From: Entamoeba invadens IP1
Lineage: Eukaryota; Evosea; Mastigamoebida; Endamoebidae
Direction of reading: 5' to 3'
Assembly: GCF_000330505.1 (NCBI RefSeq)
Contig: NW_004440248.1
Coordinates: 49,815-73,990, forward strand
DNA length: 24,176 nt
In this document: one piece after another, positions 1-9,871 of the stretch
How positions within the stretch are numbered: position 1 is the stretch's first letter
Layout: each line of letters starts with the position of its first letter
Notes under the pieces: model-generated
The model's input: only the letters and a program-made list of their open reading frames with translations
Told to the model about the DNA's origin: nothing
The model's database searches: none
Position numbers and translations under genes: made by a program

Positions 1-123
1 CGGTGGATTCGCGCCAAGGGAGGACTTGGAAAGTGGGTGAAACGGTGCACAAACAGACTGTTTGAGTGTGCCTTCAGAACCTTCTTTTCAATGCTCCGTC
101 TCACTCGGTTTCCACTGACTTGA
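1..123 (+). CDS. Possible 3' end of an unidentified gene, truncated by the window edge
   Basis: Frame 1 is open from the first base to a TGA at 121-123, giving 40 residues rich in Arg, Phe and Leu that end in TRFPLT. This stretch is clearly more G+C-rich than the spacer that follows, and coding DNA in this window is also less A/T-rich than spacer. No domain is recognisable in so short a piece, and the opposite strand is also partly open. It could be the tail of a gene lying mostly outside the window, or chance. I have no functional call. Confidence 0.2.
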   Translation, partial: RWIRAKGGLGKWVKRCTNRLFECAFRTFFSMLRLTRFPLT

Positions 124-434
124 GGTGATTTTTCGGCATTTTTTGAATTCGAGAACCAGACCTAATATTATCCCAGTTTCCTATTTACTATAATTTTAAT
201 TTGAATATGATTCGAAATAGAAAAAATAAATCTATTTTTAGAGGTGGTGGTCAATGTAGGTCCCGTTTCGTAACGGTTTTGTGGCTCACCTATATTTATC
301 ATTTTATAATAATTTATTTTTTTAATTTCTTTTTTGACACGAAATCAAAAAATTAGGTATAATAATTTATTTACTATACTCTGGTTTAAAATTAAAATCA
401 TTTTATATAAATTTAATTTATTTAAAATTTGATA
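124..434. other. A/T-rich spacer with a small G+C-rich island
   Basis: No open frame of note on either strand. The only contrast is at 242-291, listed separately. The rest is runs of A and T leading into the left end of the MITE at 435. Confidence 0.5.
242..291. other. Small G+C-rich island with hairpin potential
   Basis: This 50-base island stands out in A/T-rich spacer. AGGTG (242-246) can pair with CACCT (287-291), and inside it CCGTT (263-267) and AACGG (272-276) flank a TCGT loop. I see no tRNA A or B box, no C/D or H/ACA box set and no terminator, so an RNA gene is only a possibility. It may be a decayed fragment. Confidence 0.2.
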
Positions 435-642
435 CAGTAAGACCTCGATTATTTCCATTTTTTTTATTTTAAAAACCTTGACACTTTCCAAATTGTAGAT
501 TTTGAATTTTTTAGTAAATTGTTATATCAGCTAATAATCAAATTAACTAACTTTAGATTACCTCGCATTTTTCCAAAAAATTTCAAACAACCAATCATAT
601 TTTTGAAATTGTCGAGGTTTAAAAATAATCGAGGTCTTACTG
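435..642. mobile_element. pogo/Tigger-like MITE (208 bp, 20-bp perfect TIRs, TA target site)
   Basis: CAGTAAGACCTCGATTATTT at 435-454 is repeated as its exact reverse complement at 623-642. TA lies directly outside both ends (433-434 and 643-644), the target duplication of the Tc1/mariner superfamily. Ends reading CAGT..GACCTCGATTAT are typical of the pogo/Tigger/Fot branch. A second, imperfect inner inverted repeat (AAACCTTGAC near 472-481 and GTCGAGGTTT at 611-620) extends the pairing. There is no coding capacity, so it would depend on a transposase supplied elsewhere. It ends 99 bp before the TLDc start codon. Confidence 0.8.
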
Positions 643-741
643 TAATTCAATTCAAAAATCATTATGTATGAGGTATTAGTGTTTTTGGATGAGATTTATA
701 TAAAATTAAATATTAAAACAAATAAACTCTATTAACATACA

Positions 742-1701
742 ATGGAAAACGAGTTAACAGCACTCTCAGCACTCTGCACTAACGCAGCAAAGGAGGTGTC
801 AGACTTCCACAAATTAAAAAAGGAATACAATTTTGTTGATGACAAGTCACTTAACATTGATCAACGCATTGAAAATGCAGAGGGACACTTCGACAGACTC
901 GATGAGGTATTTGAGAGAAAGAAGAACATTACAACATCACTCAACACAATCGTCACCGATTTGGATAGCGCATCCAACAAAATCAAAAGTGAATTGGCTT
1001 CATATTCAACTGAGAGTGACAACGACAAGTTGTATGAGATATTTAATATTAGAATTGAACTTTATGAAGAAAAATGCAATATAGACACAAAACCACTTAA
1101 AGATACAGACCAGATTTATAAAATTGTACAAATTAAAAACTCCAACGTTGATCAAATTATTAAATCGCAGAAATTCATCAATTCAAAAAAACGCGAACAC
1201 ATCACACTTGAAGAGAAAAATGGTCTTGAGAAATTGACGGGGTACAAATTAGGAAGTGTTGTTTTTGACCCAGACAAAGACGACTGGTCAACAGACACTC
1301 CGGTGTTTATTGATAAAGTTATGAACAAATGTAACTTGTGTTTTTTGGTCGAAGACACTAATCACAACAAGTTTGGCGGTGTGTTCACTGGATATATTAA
1401 TAAAGTTGGCGATTGGCTCAATGGTGGCAATTCGTACATTTTTTCACTAGTGAGAAATGGAACTTTGAATCCAAAAAAGTTTGGTAAGACAGGAATTGAA
1501 ACCGATTATGAATTTTTTCTATATCCTCAATACAGTCAATATCTCTTTTTATTTGGTGTTAATGGTAATGATATATGTGTGCGCAAGAAAAATGAAAACG
1601 GGAGTTATTGCAATTCACACGTTTACACCGCCAAAGAGAACGAGTTGACTGATAACAAATATTTCACACCAAAGAGTGTTGTTGTTTTCCAACTTAACTG
1701 A
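742..1701 (+). CDS. TLDc-domain protein with N-terminal coiled coil
   Basis: An intact 319-residue protein. Residues 1 to about 150 are charged and heptad-like, with no signal peptide, which suggests a cytoplasmic coiled coil. From about 155 to the end it reads as a TLDc domain: LEKLTGYKLGSVVFDPDKDDW, then LCFLVEDTNHNKFGGVFTGY, a block ending IFSLVRNG, and a closing strand VVVFQLN. Entamoeba genomes carry a large family of short TLDc proteins of this design whose functions are mostly unknown. TLDc domains elsewhere are linked to oxidative-stress protection and to V-ATPase binding, but nothing here shows which role applies. The ATG at 742 is the first in frame. A TATA-like stretch (TTTATATAAA near 696-705) lies about 40 bases upstream, a normal spacing for this genus. 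A MITE lies just upstream and could influence the promoter. Confidence 0.9.
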   Translation: MENELTALSALCTNAAKEVSDFHKLKKEYNFVDDKSLNIDQRIENAEGHFDRLDEVFERKKNITTSLNTIVTDLDSASNKIKSELASYSTESDNDKLYEIFNIRIELYEEKCNIDTKPLKDTDQIYKIVQIKNSNVDQIIKSQKFINSKKREHITLEEKNGLEKLTGYKLGSVVFDPDKDDWSTDTPVFIDKVMNKCNLCFLVEDTNHNKFGGVFTGYINKVGDWLNGGNSYIFSLVRNGTLNPKKFGKTGIETDYEFFLYPQYSQYLFLFGVNGNDICVRKKNENGSYCNSHVYTAKENELTDNKYFTPKSVVVFQLN

Positions 1702-1901
1702 CTTTTTGTCATTTTTTATTTACATTTTTAAACATTGCAACATGTTGACTCCAAAAGTGCCATATTTGTAATTTGCCACGTCACCATAACTTGAATTAAT
1801 GCACACAGTTTTAACAAAATCTGTCCTTTTGAAGGGTCGGACAGACGGAAAGAAAACGGGTTTTACCCTTCAAACTAACACTGGAACGAACACTCGATTA
1901 G

Positions 1902-2063
1902 GACATCTTTGATGTTTCTAGTCTTTCAGGCATCTCCTCTTTGTGTCAAGTATCTTCTCCGGAGATGGATACACGACGCCGCAACTCGCTGGGTTCAACA
2001 AGTTTCGATAGTTGCGGTATATCTACTCTTTGTGTCCCGTTGTATGTTTCTGAAGTATATTAA
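1902..2063 (+). pseudogene. Possible gene relic, unidentified
   Basis: A less A/T-rich patch. On the plus strand a frame of 53 codons runs from 1902 to a TAA at 2061-2063, rich in Ser and ending STLCVPLYVSEVY. Upstream the same frame continues readable but is broken by TAG at 1899-1901. The opposite strand also has a readable stretch with two stops, so the strand is uncertain. I recognise no domain. It could be the tail of a decayed gene, or an exon whose acceptor is the TTAG at 1898-1901, although no good Entamoeba-type donor (GTTTGT) is seen upstream. Confidence 0.25.
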
Positions 2064-2734
2064 ATGGAAAGTAAACTATTTTTCAAAACTCTGTACTGGG
2101 ATGACCCAATTTATTGGACAAATAATTACTAAATTATTTTTTCTTTGCTTAACCCTCATTTTTTGTTTAAAATATTTACTCGTAAAAAACAAAATAACAA
2201 ACTTGATTTTTTTTAAATTTACTTGACAAATTGCACCCAAAATTTACTTGAAAAATATAAAAAACAAACTTGGGATTAAAATTTTAATTACCATAACACA
2301 AATTTTGCCCAAAAAAGAAAACACAATTTTTAAATTTAATATCTGTGTGTACAGAATAGCCAAGTTGTGTTTCATATAAAAATAAAAAGTATGAACGAGT
2401 AAAACCAGCATTTATAAAATCGTTTAAGACTTTACAATTGAAAAGTTTTATTTTTTATTTTTTAAATGTTTATTTCATTTAATACTGTAGTAATTAGCGA
2501 ACTTGTTCGTTTTTAAATGTTTGTTGTTTTATGTATCCGATGGCTATTATTTAATTGTTGAAATTAACAAAAACTTGTTATTAGTTAAAGTATTATATCA
2601 TTCAACGCAATTGTGTCGTCCGTCACATCGTTTGTTAATCATTATATTGTCGTTTATCTTATGTTTATCTGAAAGATAAAATTTTACTCACGTTTAGTTA
2701 CAAAATGAATCACTAACCAAAAAAACGAACCTGG

Positions 2735-2780
2735 AAAATCGGGAAAGATTTGCCTAAATTTTGGATGCTTTCCCGATTTT
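2735..2780. repeat. Perfect 13-bp inverted repeat (hairpin)
   Basis: AAAATCGGGAAAG (2735-2747) and CTTTCCCGATTTT (2768-2780) are exact reverse complements around a 20-base loop, and T residues follow the right arm. It may be the ends of a tiny MITE or an RNA hairpin. No target duplication could be identified. Confidence 0.5.
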
Positions 2781-3000
2781 TTGTTCAATAATTGAAATTG
2801 TATTGATTTTTAAGGGTTTCAAACTGTGTACTGTTGTTGGTTCAACAAAAAGGAAAATAGAAAATAAAACAGATAAAAAACAGTAAATAATGGAAAATTA
2901 GGACAAAGGGTTTTTATAAATTTTGGAAACAGTACAGAGTTTTGGAATACAGTTTAGTTTGGTATTTTTATTTATTATGGGTTTTTTCAAATTACAAACT

Positions 3001-3023
3001 ATATGATTATATTATAATCATAT
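3001..3023. repeat. Perfect 11-bp palindrome
   Basis: ATATGATTATA and TATAATCATAT meet around a single T. In DNA this A/T-rich, short palindromes are common, so no function is inferred. Confidence 0.4.
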
Positions 3024-4061
3024 TAAAGTTAATATTGTCATCTAAAAACAAATAGCACGAATGTTGATATAATTAATTATAATTTAATAGTTTGGTAACA
3101 CAAATTTATAAAGCAACAAACTTAGAAAAGATCAATAGACTTTATTACATAATTAGAATATTACAATTGACAGTATATAGTAAATTGACTATTTTAAATA
3201 TATAAAAACATCAGTTATGTTGTGAAATGAATCGCTACTTTTAAATGTATTTTTGCGTTCTACAGATAAAGTTAATATGATTAAATTAATTTGTAACGAT
3301 TTTGTATCGAAACTCTAATTCTTTATTAAAAATAGAACATCACAATCTTTTATTGTCATTGGATATATCCATCATTCAATGAAAATTATTTGAATAGGCA
3401 TTTTTCAAAGACTCGAGGCATCTAGTTGAAATTAAACTATAAAAAATAATAAAAATATTATTATTTGATAACTAGACTCTTGTATTTTAACTAAAGTCTA
3501 ATTTTTAATTAATGAGGGAGATATTAACTATATATTTAGTTTTTTAATTATAATAAATAGCTTTTTTTCTTTTTTTTTCGAAATAATAATTTTTTGTTTT
3601 ATTTTTAAATTTTTTTACTTTTTGACCACATTATACATTTAAAAAAAAAGCAAAAAATGTGGAGTTTGTAATTTTTTCTTTGGCTAATTTCCGAGTAATA
3701 TCAACCAACCGGCAGACCATTTAATACAGTTAATCACAGAAGTGTCATAATTTAAAGGCGATTAAAACGTGAAACCGATTGATTTGAAAAGCAAAACAAA
3801 ATTGACAACCAACGTTTCTTTGAGAATATCAAATAGTAAAAATTAATAAGAAATTTACTATGTATTTATGGTTTTTAATTAGCGATGGTCGATACTATAT
3901 ATTATAATATAAAAAAAACTGATATAATAAATTTCCTTGTTGTATTTTTGGAATATCATTAATTAAAAATCAGACTTTAGATTTTAATTTAAAAAAACTA
4001 TAAAACAATGTAATAATTATTTATTTTTGTCTTTTTGTGTTTTACTTGAATCGAATTGTTC

Positions 4062-7000
4062 TTAGTCTTTAAAAGTAATTGCACTAACCCGATCAATTTC
4101 AAGTTGTTTGTTGTTCAGATCTTCACCGGCCTTTCTGACCCGTCTTACAACTCAACAATTCTCAATTCTCCATCTCTGACTTATTGTCGAGTCTTCTTCA
4201 AATCGGCTTGTGTCTTACCAATATGAGTGTTGAATGTAGACTCTTTCTGTTCGAATTCTGCAAGCTTTCTCTCAGCCTCTTCAACCTTTCTGGCATACTG
4301 TTTAGCTTGTTTCTTAGCTTTAGCAGCTGCGTCTTGTGCTTCTTCCTTTTCTGTTTCGCTTTCAATTTAGCAATAGAAGCTCCAGTAGCACCGGCGTCTG
4401 CCAATTTAGCTTCTGAATCGGTGACTTTAACTCTAAGTTTTTGAGTTTCTTTGTCGGGTTTTTGTTTCATTGCTCTCTCCTTCTCAAGTTCCTTCTGTGA
4501 ATCAGCCTTTTGAGCAGTCAAAGAGTTAATAAATTCATCAAAATGTTCCTTATATTCACCAAATTCGTTTTCGTTCTCCATCACTTCTCTGAGTTTGTCT
4601 GCATTGCTCTTCTTCTGGGTTTTAATCTGTTGGGCAGTTATTTTTTAAAGATCAAGTTGTTCATTCAACTCAGTCAATTTCTTCTCGTAAGTGTTCTTCG
4701 ACTGTTTATAAGTCTTCGCAGCTTGTTCAAAGGCTTCCAATTTTAACTTCATCTCAGACATATCATCTTCAAGTTTGTCGCATTCGTCTTGTTTCTCATC
4801 GAGTTCTGTCTTTGTTCTCATCAATTCTTCGGAGGCAGTTTTATAATCTCTCATAGTCTTCTCTCAGCCATCTGGACATTCTTCTCAAAAGTTTCAGCTT
4901 TGACTGTGATTTTAGCGATATCCTTCTCGTACTTTTTTTAATCAATTGGGTCTTAGTGTGGTCTTTCTTTTTTTGATCAAGTTCAGTTCTAACACTCTTC
5001 AGTTCGTCTTGGTATTTCTGTTTCATCTCTTCATTGCCATCTTTGTCATCATTTGCAGTGTCAAGTTGTTTCTGTGCCTTGTCAACTTCGGCATTCAAGT
5101 CGTTAATCATCTTGTCCATTTCCTCCAAATCATTTTTATTCTTCTCCTCATCTGTGAGTTGATCAACTTGGACGGTCAAGTCATTCGCTTTTTAGTCAAC
5201 TTTTCTTTAGTGTTATTTGCTTCATCTAAGTTGAACTGGACTTCCTGCAACTTGCTCTCAGCAGCTTTTCTTGCAGCATCTGCACTGTCAGCCTTTTGTC
5301 TTTCTTCATCAAGTTGGGCTTGAATTTCAGCAATTCTTGCATTCAACATATTCTTCTCTTCTTTTTGAGCAACAGAAGCTGGTGCACTGACATGGAATTA
5401 AAGTGATAAGACTTGTGCATTGAATGCTTTGACTTGGTCTTCCATCTTCTTTCTTCTATCAGATTGGTCAGCAGCAGTCTTCTCGTCCTCCGTTTTGTCG
5501 TCTAATGCCATCTTCTTTTGTGCTTCAAATGCCTTAATCTGTGATTCATAATTCTTAATCTTCGAAGCGTCTTCGACAGATTGCTTCTTCATATCTTTCT
5601 TAGCAGCATCAAGTCGAGTGTTCTGTTCTTTCAACGCAGCAACTGCCTTTTCCAAATCAGCGATTTGGTTGTCTCTCTTGATGACTTCAGTTTGATCAAT
5701 ATTTGAAGTCACAACTGGTCTCTCTTCAAGGTCTTGTACTTGTTGTTCCAAATCGGCTATATTTATTCTTGTCTTTAGCTGTTCTGTCTCTTAATTCAGT
5801 CAACTCGGTGTTGTTTGCTTCTAAAGTCTCTTTGTAACTTTTTGATTGAACCATTCAAGTTGTTGGTCTCATCTTCGTGTACTGAGACCAAGTTAATGAG
5901 TTGGTCATATTGGTCTTGAAGCTTCTTCTTTTCAGAAGAAAGTTGGTCTTTGTCATTCGTAAGTTCTTCACCTTTTCTTTAATTTCGTCGTTTTCTGTTT
6001 TCAACTTCTTGGCAACTTTTTCTTTCGCAAATTTGTCCTTCTTGACTGTTTCAAGTTCTTCCTTTTCTTTTTGTTATTCAGCAAGCAGTTCACTCAAGTT
6101 ATTAAGTTCAACGTCTTTTTGGTTCATTATCGATTTGGCACCAGCCAAGTCTTTTCCAGTCTTCTCCATATCGTCTTTCAACGCTTGGATTTGGGCTTCG
6201 TAGTCGGCCTTCTGTGCTTTCAACATATCAGAGTCATTCAGACCATCTTCAATTCTCTTAACCAACTCAGCAAGTTTTCTCTGAGCATCTTTATTAAAAG
6301 AATCAAGTTTTCTGTTCTTATCTTCTAATTCGTCTTTCTCCGAGTTTAAAGCAGAAATCATCTTATCATTTACACCATTTGCTGAAGTCAAAGCAGCAGC
6401 CTTAGTCTTCTCAGCTTGCAATTGTTGGTTATACCCATCTTTTTCGTCTGAGACCTTCTTGTTCTGAGCAACTTGTTTGTCGAGTTTCTTCTCAGTATCG
6501 TCAAGAGCCAATTGAGTCTTTTTCAAATCATTTTTTAGTATTGGCAAGATCGTCTTTAATATCATTCAAACAGAGCCAGTGTTTTTATTCTATGCACTAA
6601 CATCCGAAATGGTGTTTTGCAAATTCTTTACTTGTTTCTCCAAGTCACCAATATCGTCTTCCTTCTCGTGCAATTGTGTCTCAAGATCCTTTGAATTGTC
6701 TTCTTCAACCACTAGTTTCTTTTTCGAGTCAGAAATTTCACCTTCCTTATCTTCAATATCTTTGTTCAACTCTATGATGACACTATCCTTCTTAGCAATA
6801 GTGGTTTTGTGTTCAATATTTTCGTTTTGAAGTCTTTGATTATCAGCTTTAAGTTATTTGTACTCAGTGGTTAACTTGCCCAAGTCTTCCTTTCCTCTCT
6901 TAATATCACCTTGGAGTTCCTCAATGTGTTCTTGTTCTTCTCGTGACTTCATATCAGCCTTGTCGAGAGAAACCTTCTTTGACTCAATATCTTCTTTAAA

Positions 7001-7950
7001 CTTTTGGACTAAAGCTTCCAAGTCGACGTTCTTGATTTTCATCTCAAAAAGTGCCTTCTCGGCGGCTTCTCTCTTTGCAATTTCTTCAGCAAGCTTTTTC
7101 TTCAAAGTTTCAATTTCTTTGTCCTTGGCTGCGGTTCTTCGTTGACTCCTCTCCTTTTGAGTATTGGTCTAACCTTTTGTAACAATCTGAACCAAACCCA
7201 ATTTCTGAATTGGTACCAAGTGTGAATGGTGTCTTGAATGACAATAATGGCAATATGTTCATTGAGTTTCTGTTCAATAAACTTTCTTTGTGAGATTACT
7301 TTTGCACACACATGAAGACCACCGACAAGTTCAGTGACTCTGTTTTCTCTAATCTCTTCAATTTCAACAAGAACACCAACCTTGGAGAAAATTTTGGTCT
7401 TATTTAACTTGAATTCTTCAGTGTTCACTCTTGCCATCCTTTTTATACTTCTCACAAAATAGTTTCATGAGATCCTTGACTACTGGCATAGCATCTGAAG
7501 ACTTCTTGTTGATGTTCGTTCCAAGAAAAAGGTATCTCTTCAAGAATTCGTTGTAGATGATTCATTTTGTTTGGATACCCAAGACGTGTAATTCTAATAC
7601 CTTCCAAGACACCATTGCATCTCAATTGCTTCAAGACAGTCGAGTCAATGAAGTAGTGTCTTCTCTTCTGTGTATTTAAAAGAATGCATATAATATAATG
7701 TGGTGTAGTCATTCTCAATTTCTTCATAAGATCATCAAGTTGTTCTCTGTAATTAGATCCCACAGTCAAAAACTTGGCACCTTTCTATCCCTTGTTGGCT
7801 CCACCAGCCGAAGCTCCGAAGTCATCACCACCGGCAACATGCAAACTGAACAATTCTGAAATGAACTTCCTTTGATAAGTCAAGAAAGTCTTTTTTATAT
7901 GGCTTCAATGTATCTTTGTTCTTTCAAATTCTGTCAATATCATCATATCT
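4062..7950 (-). pseudogene. Myosin II heavy chain pseudogene, 5'-truncated, many stops and frameshifts
   Basis: Read on the minus strand, this is a class II myosin heavy chain lacking roughly the first two thirds of the motor. It begins near 7950 in motor sequence (FISELFSLHVAGG), then shows TPHYIICILLNTQKRR and the SH2/SH1 region LRCNGVLEGIRITRLGYP, the converter (KTKIFSKVGVLVEIEEIRE), a degenerate IQ/neck (FIEQKLNEHIAIIVIQ), and then over 3 kb of coiled-coil tail down to a plausible natural C-terminus at TAA 4062-4064. In-frame stops are at 7785-7787 (TAG), 6854-6856, 6074-6076, 5398-5400 and 4645-4647 (TAA). Frameshifts fall near 7555, 7445, 7140, 6550, 5970, 5755, 5190 and 4860, and more occur near 4150-4200. 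The family's role is actomyosin contraction as a two-headed filament; this copy cannot make it. Plus-strand frames opposite the tail are shadows of the coiled coil. An intact paralogue should exist elsewhere. Confidence 0.93.
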
Positions 7951-8128
7951 TAGTTTTATTTGAATTATTCAGTTTTACTTATTTACTAATTTTTTTTATT
8001 TATATAAATAATATAAATAATACTTTATTGATATTAATATAATAAAATATATGTTTATGTTTACTAGAATAGCTATATATACTCAGTGAATAATTTTCAT
8101 AGAAAAATAAAAAAGTGTATAGTAGTAT
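7951..8128. other. Spacer between myosin pseudogene and MULE
   Basis: Extremely A/T-rich. The similarity to myosin stops at about 7950 and the MULE target duplication starts at 8129, so the MULE did not itself cut the myosin copy: about 180 bases of unrelated sequence lie between them. Nothing else is seen. Confidence 0.5.
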
Positions 8129-8138
8129 ATAAATTATG
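8129..8138. repeat. MULE target-site duplication, left copy
   Basis: ATAAATTATG directly abuts the left end of the element and is identical to 11020-11029. A duplication of 9-11 bp is characteristic of Mutator-like transposition. Confidence 0.95.
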
Positions 8139-8325
8139 GGGTTAGCTATCTTCCACCGACACCAGTGCACATAAGTTGCACAATTAAATAAAATCAAATA
8201 ACATTTTGTGAAAAATTGTGTTTTTCTATTTTTGATTTTTTTAAACCAAAAAAGCTTTTTTAATTGTAGCAATTCTTCAAACTTTTAAAGTTTTGTAAAA
8301 CTATCTTTAAACTCAAAAAACAAAC
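8139..8325. repeat. MULE left terminal inverted repeat (187 bp)
   Basis: Starts GGGTTAGCTATCTTCCACCG and ends at CAAAC. It matches the reverse complement of 10833-11019 except for one base near 8313 (C here, T in the other copy). The inner end has CTTTAAAAG and ATCTTTAAACTC, TATA-like boxes close to the transposase ATG, so the promoter probably lies within the TIR. Confidence 0.95.
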
Positions 8326-8332
8326 CATTCAA

Positions 8333-9871
8333 ATGAATTCGATACATATCGACTACGTCATCAATGTTGATGAAAAAGAGAATTATAATTACTTTAAAAC
8401 GCCTCAAGTGGTTGTAAACCAAATAACAGAAGCATTCAAAGAATATTCATTCGAAACCCAAGCAAGAAAAATGAAAGAAGCATCAGTATTTACGATCAAC
8501 GGTGGTGCATTTTCTTTATTCACAACTGCAAACAGGCATACAAACAGTTCGAATCAATTTTTCAAATGTGTTTACAGAGGTTGTAAATGTAGATTAGTAA
8601 TGTCACTTTCAAAACAAAAATCCCATGTGGTTCAAATTACTTTTCACCATCTTCATTCTCATACATTTGATTATCTCCCAGATAATGTCAAACCATTTTT
8701 CACACAAGAAGAAATGAAAAGGATGAAAGACAGATTTAAGCTTGGTATATCTCCAGACAATATTAAAGATGAGTTTGGACTACCTTTTACAGGTAAAGTG
8801 ATGTCATCATTATTACACAAAGATAGAAAAGACAACCAATTGTGTCAAGCCAAACAACTGAGAGATTATTTTAATTCCTTGTCAGACTGGTCTACAATTA
8901 TATTTACAAATCGACGTGGTATTTTTCAAGGTTGTGTTTGTATCAACCAAACATTATGTACATCAAGAGATATCGGAGAAGTTGTTGTTGATGACACTTG
9001 TGGAACTAATGAATTTGGATTACCTCTAGTTGTTGCTGTAAATATTGACAAAGAAAAAAGGTCTCATTGTGTGTTTTTCGCTTTGATGACTAACAGAACG
9101 ACACAATCTTTTGTATTGGTCTTTTCTTATGTTAAAAAATTTTATGATTTGACAGTAGTCATTTGTGACCGTTGTTTGAGCCAAACAAATGCTCTGCTTC
9201 AAGTTTTTAAAGACGTCAATTTGGTGTTTTGTACCAGACATATAAGACGTAATTTAATAACAGAGTTTGGTAAATACCACCCACTTGTCAATTTATTTAA
9301 TAAAGTGGTGTTTGGTAAAGAAGGAACCGAAGAACAATTGATTGTAGCAATGAAAAACCAAATCATACAAGATGAAACATCTAAAATAGAAGAAAACTTT
9401 TATGATGATAAAAACACCGAACTTGACGGTAACCATATTATGGATTGTGTAAAAGAAACTTTAGAAACATTGATTGAATGTACCAATAAATCAAATATAA
9501 AGAACTCTTCGCCAACCAAGTGTCGAATGTTTCGTGAACTTCTCGACTGTGCAAAATGCTGGCTTCCAAGTTCGATGATGACTAAAACCACCAACTCCAC
9601 CTCAAATGGAATTGAGGGCTTTTTTGGATGGCTCAAACGTAAAATTGAACACAAAAAGTGCACTCTCGAACAAATAGCCAAATCTTTAGTCTCTTGTTCT
9701 AAGACATTAGAAACAAATTCCAATTATAACTATAATAACACTGACAATATAAACCTTCTTTCTAGTTATTTTGAAGATGATGTACTTATATGTATAACTC
9801 GATCAACATCTGATGCTTTGGTTGAGTGTGTAAAAACGGTACGAGATCCTCTTCTTATGTCTTTTTTTTGA
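8333..9871 (+). CDS. MULE transposase, N-terminal and catalytic part (512 aa)
   Basis: Cuts and rejoins the element's ends in the nucleus. Residues about 65-112 form a Cys/His zinc finger of FLYWCH/WRKY-GCM type (C79, C84, C86, then the H-rich HHLHSH at 105-110), which should bind the TIR. The RNase H-like DDE core follows. D220 lies in VVVDDTCGTNEFGLPL, D279 in VVICDRC, the MULE-specific C-x2-H is C300/H303 in CTRHIRRN, and E428 lies in NSTSNGIEGFFGWLK. The ATG at 8333 is the first in frame, 7 bases inside the left TIR. The frame ends at TGA 9869-9871, directly after a run of eight T. Complete MULE transposases usually carry a SWIM finger after the core; here the SWIM is present but one base out of frame. 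That suggests either an indel in T8 or a +1 frameshift. Confidence 0.93.
   Translation: MNSIHIDYVINVDEKENYNYFKTPQVVVNQITEAFKEYSFETQARKMKEASVFTINGGAFSLFTTANRHTNSSNQFFKCVYRGCKCRLVMSLSKQKSHVVQITFHHLHSHTFDYLPDNVKPFFTQEEMKRMKDRFKLGISPDNIKDEFGLPFTGKVMSSLLHKDRKDNQLCQAKQLRDYFNSLSDWSTIIFTNRRGIFQGCVCINQTLCTSRDIGEVVVDDTCGTNEFGLPLVVAVNIDKEKRSHCVFFALMTNRTTQSFVLVFSYVKKFYDLTVVICDRCLSQTNALLQVFKDVNLVFCTRHIRRNLITEFGKYHPLVNLFNKVVFGKEGTEEQLIVAMKNQIIQDETSKIEENFYDDKNTELDGNHIMDCVKETLETLIECTNKSNIKNSSPTKCRMFRELLDCAKCWLPSSMMTKTTNSTSNGIEGFFGWLKRKIEHKKCTLEQIAKSLVSCSKTLETNSNYNYNNTDNINLLSSYFEDDVLICITRSTSDALVECVKTVRDPLLMSFF

Larger units (their letters stand above)
2064..4061. other. A/T-rich intergenic region, about 2 kb
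   Basis: No convincing coding frame on either strand; homopolymer runs and stops are everywhere. It contains a 13-bp stem hairpin (2735-2780) and an 11-bp palindrome (3001-3023), listed separately. It lies between the relic and the 3' end of the myosin pseudogene. I see no RNA gene or recognisable transposon end in it. Confidence 0.5.

Noticed and set aside
4184..6830. Several plus-strand ORFs (for example 4184-4444, 4946-5323, 5901-6328, 6579-6830) rich in Phe, Leu and Ser
   Set aside because: They are the antisense of the myosin coiled-coil tail; Glu/Lys codons read backwards give Phe/Leu/Ser. The myosin motor and SH-region motifs fix the real strand as minus.
8000..8272. 90-codon minus-strand frame across the left MULE end
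   Set aside because: It crosses the target duplication and TIR boundary, begins with a non-ATG codon in the track used here, and consists of A/T-driven residues.
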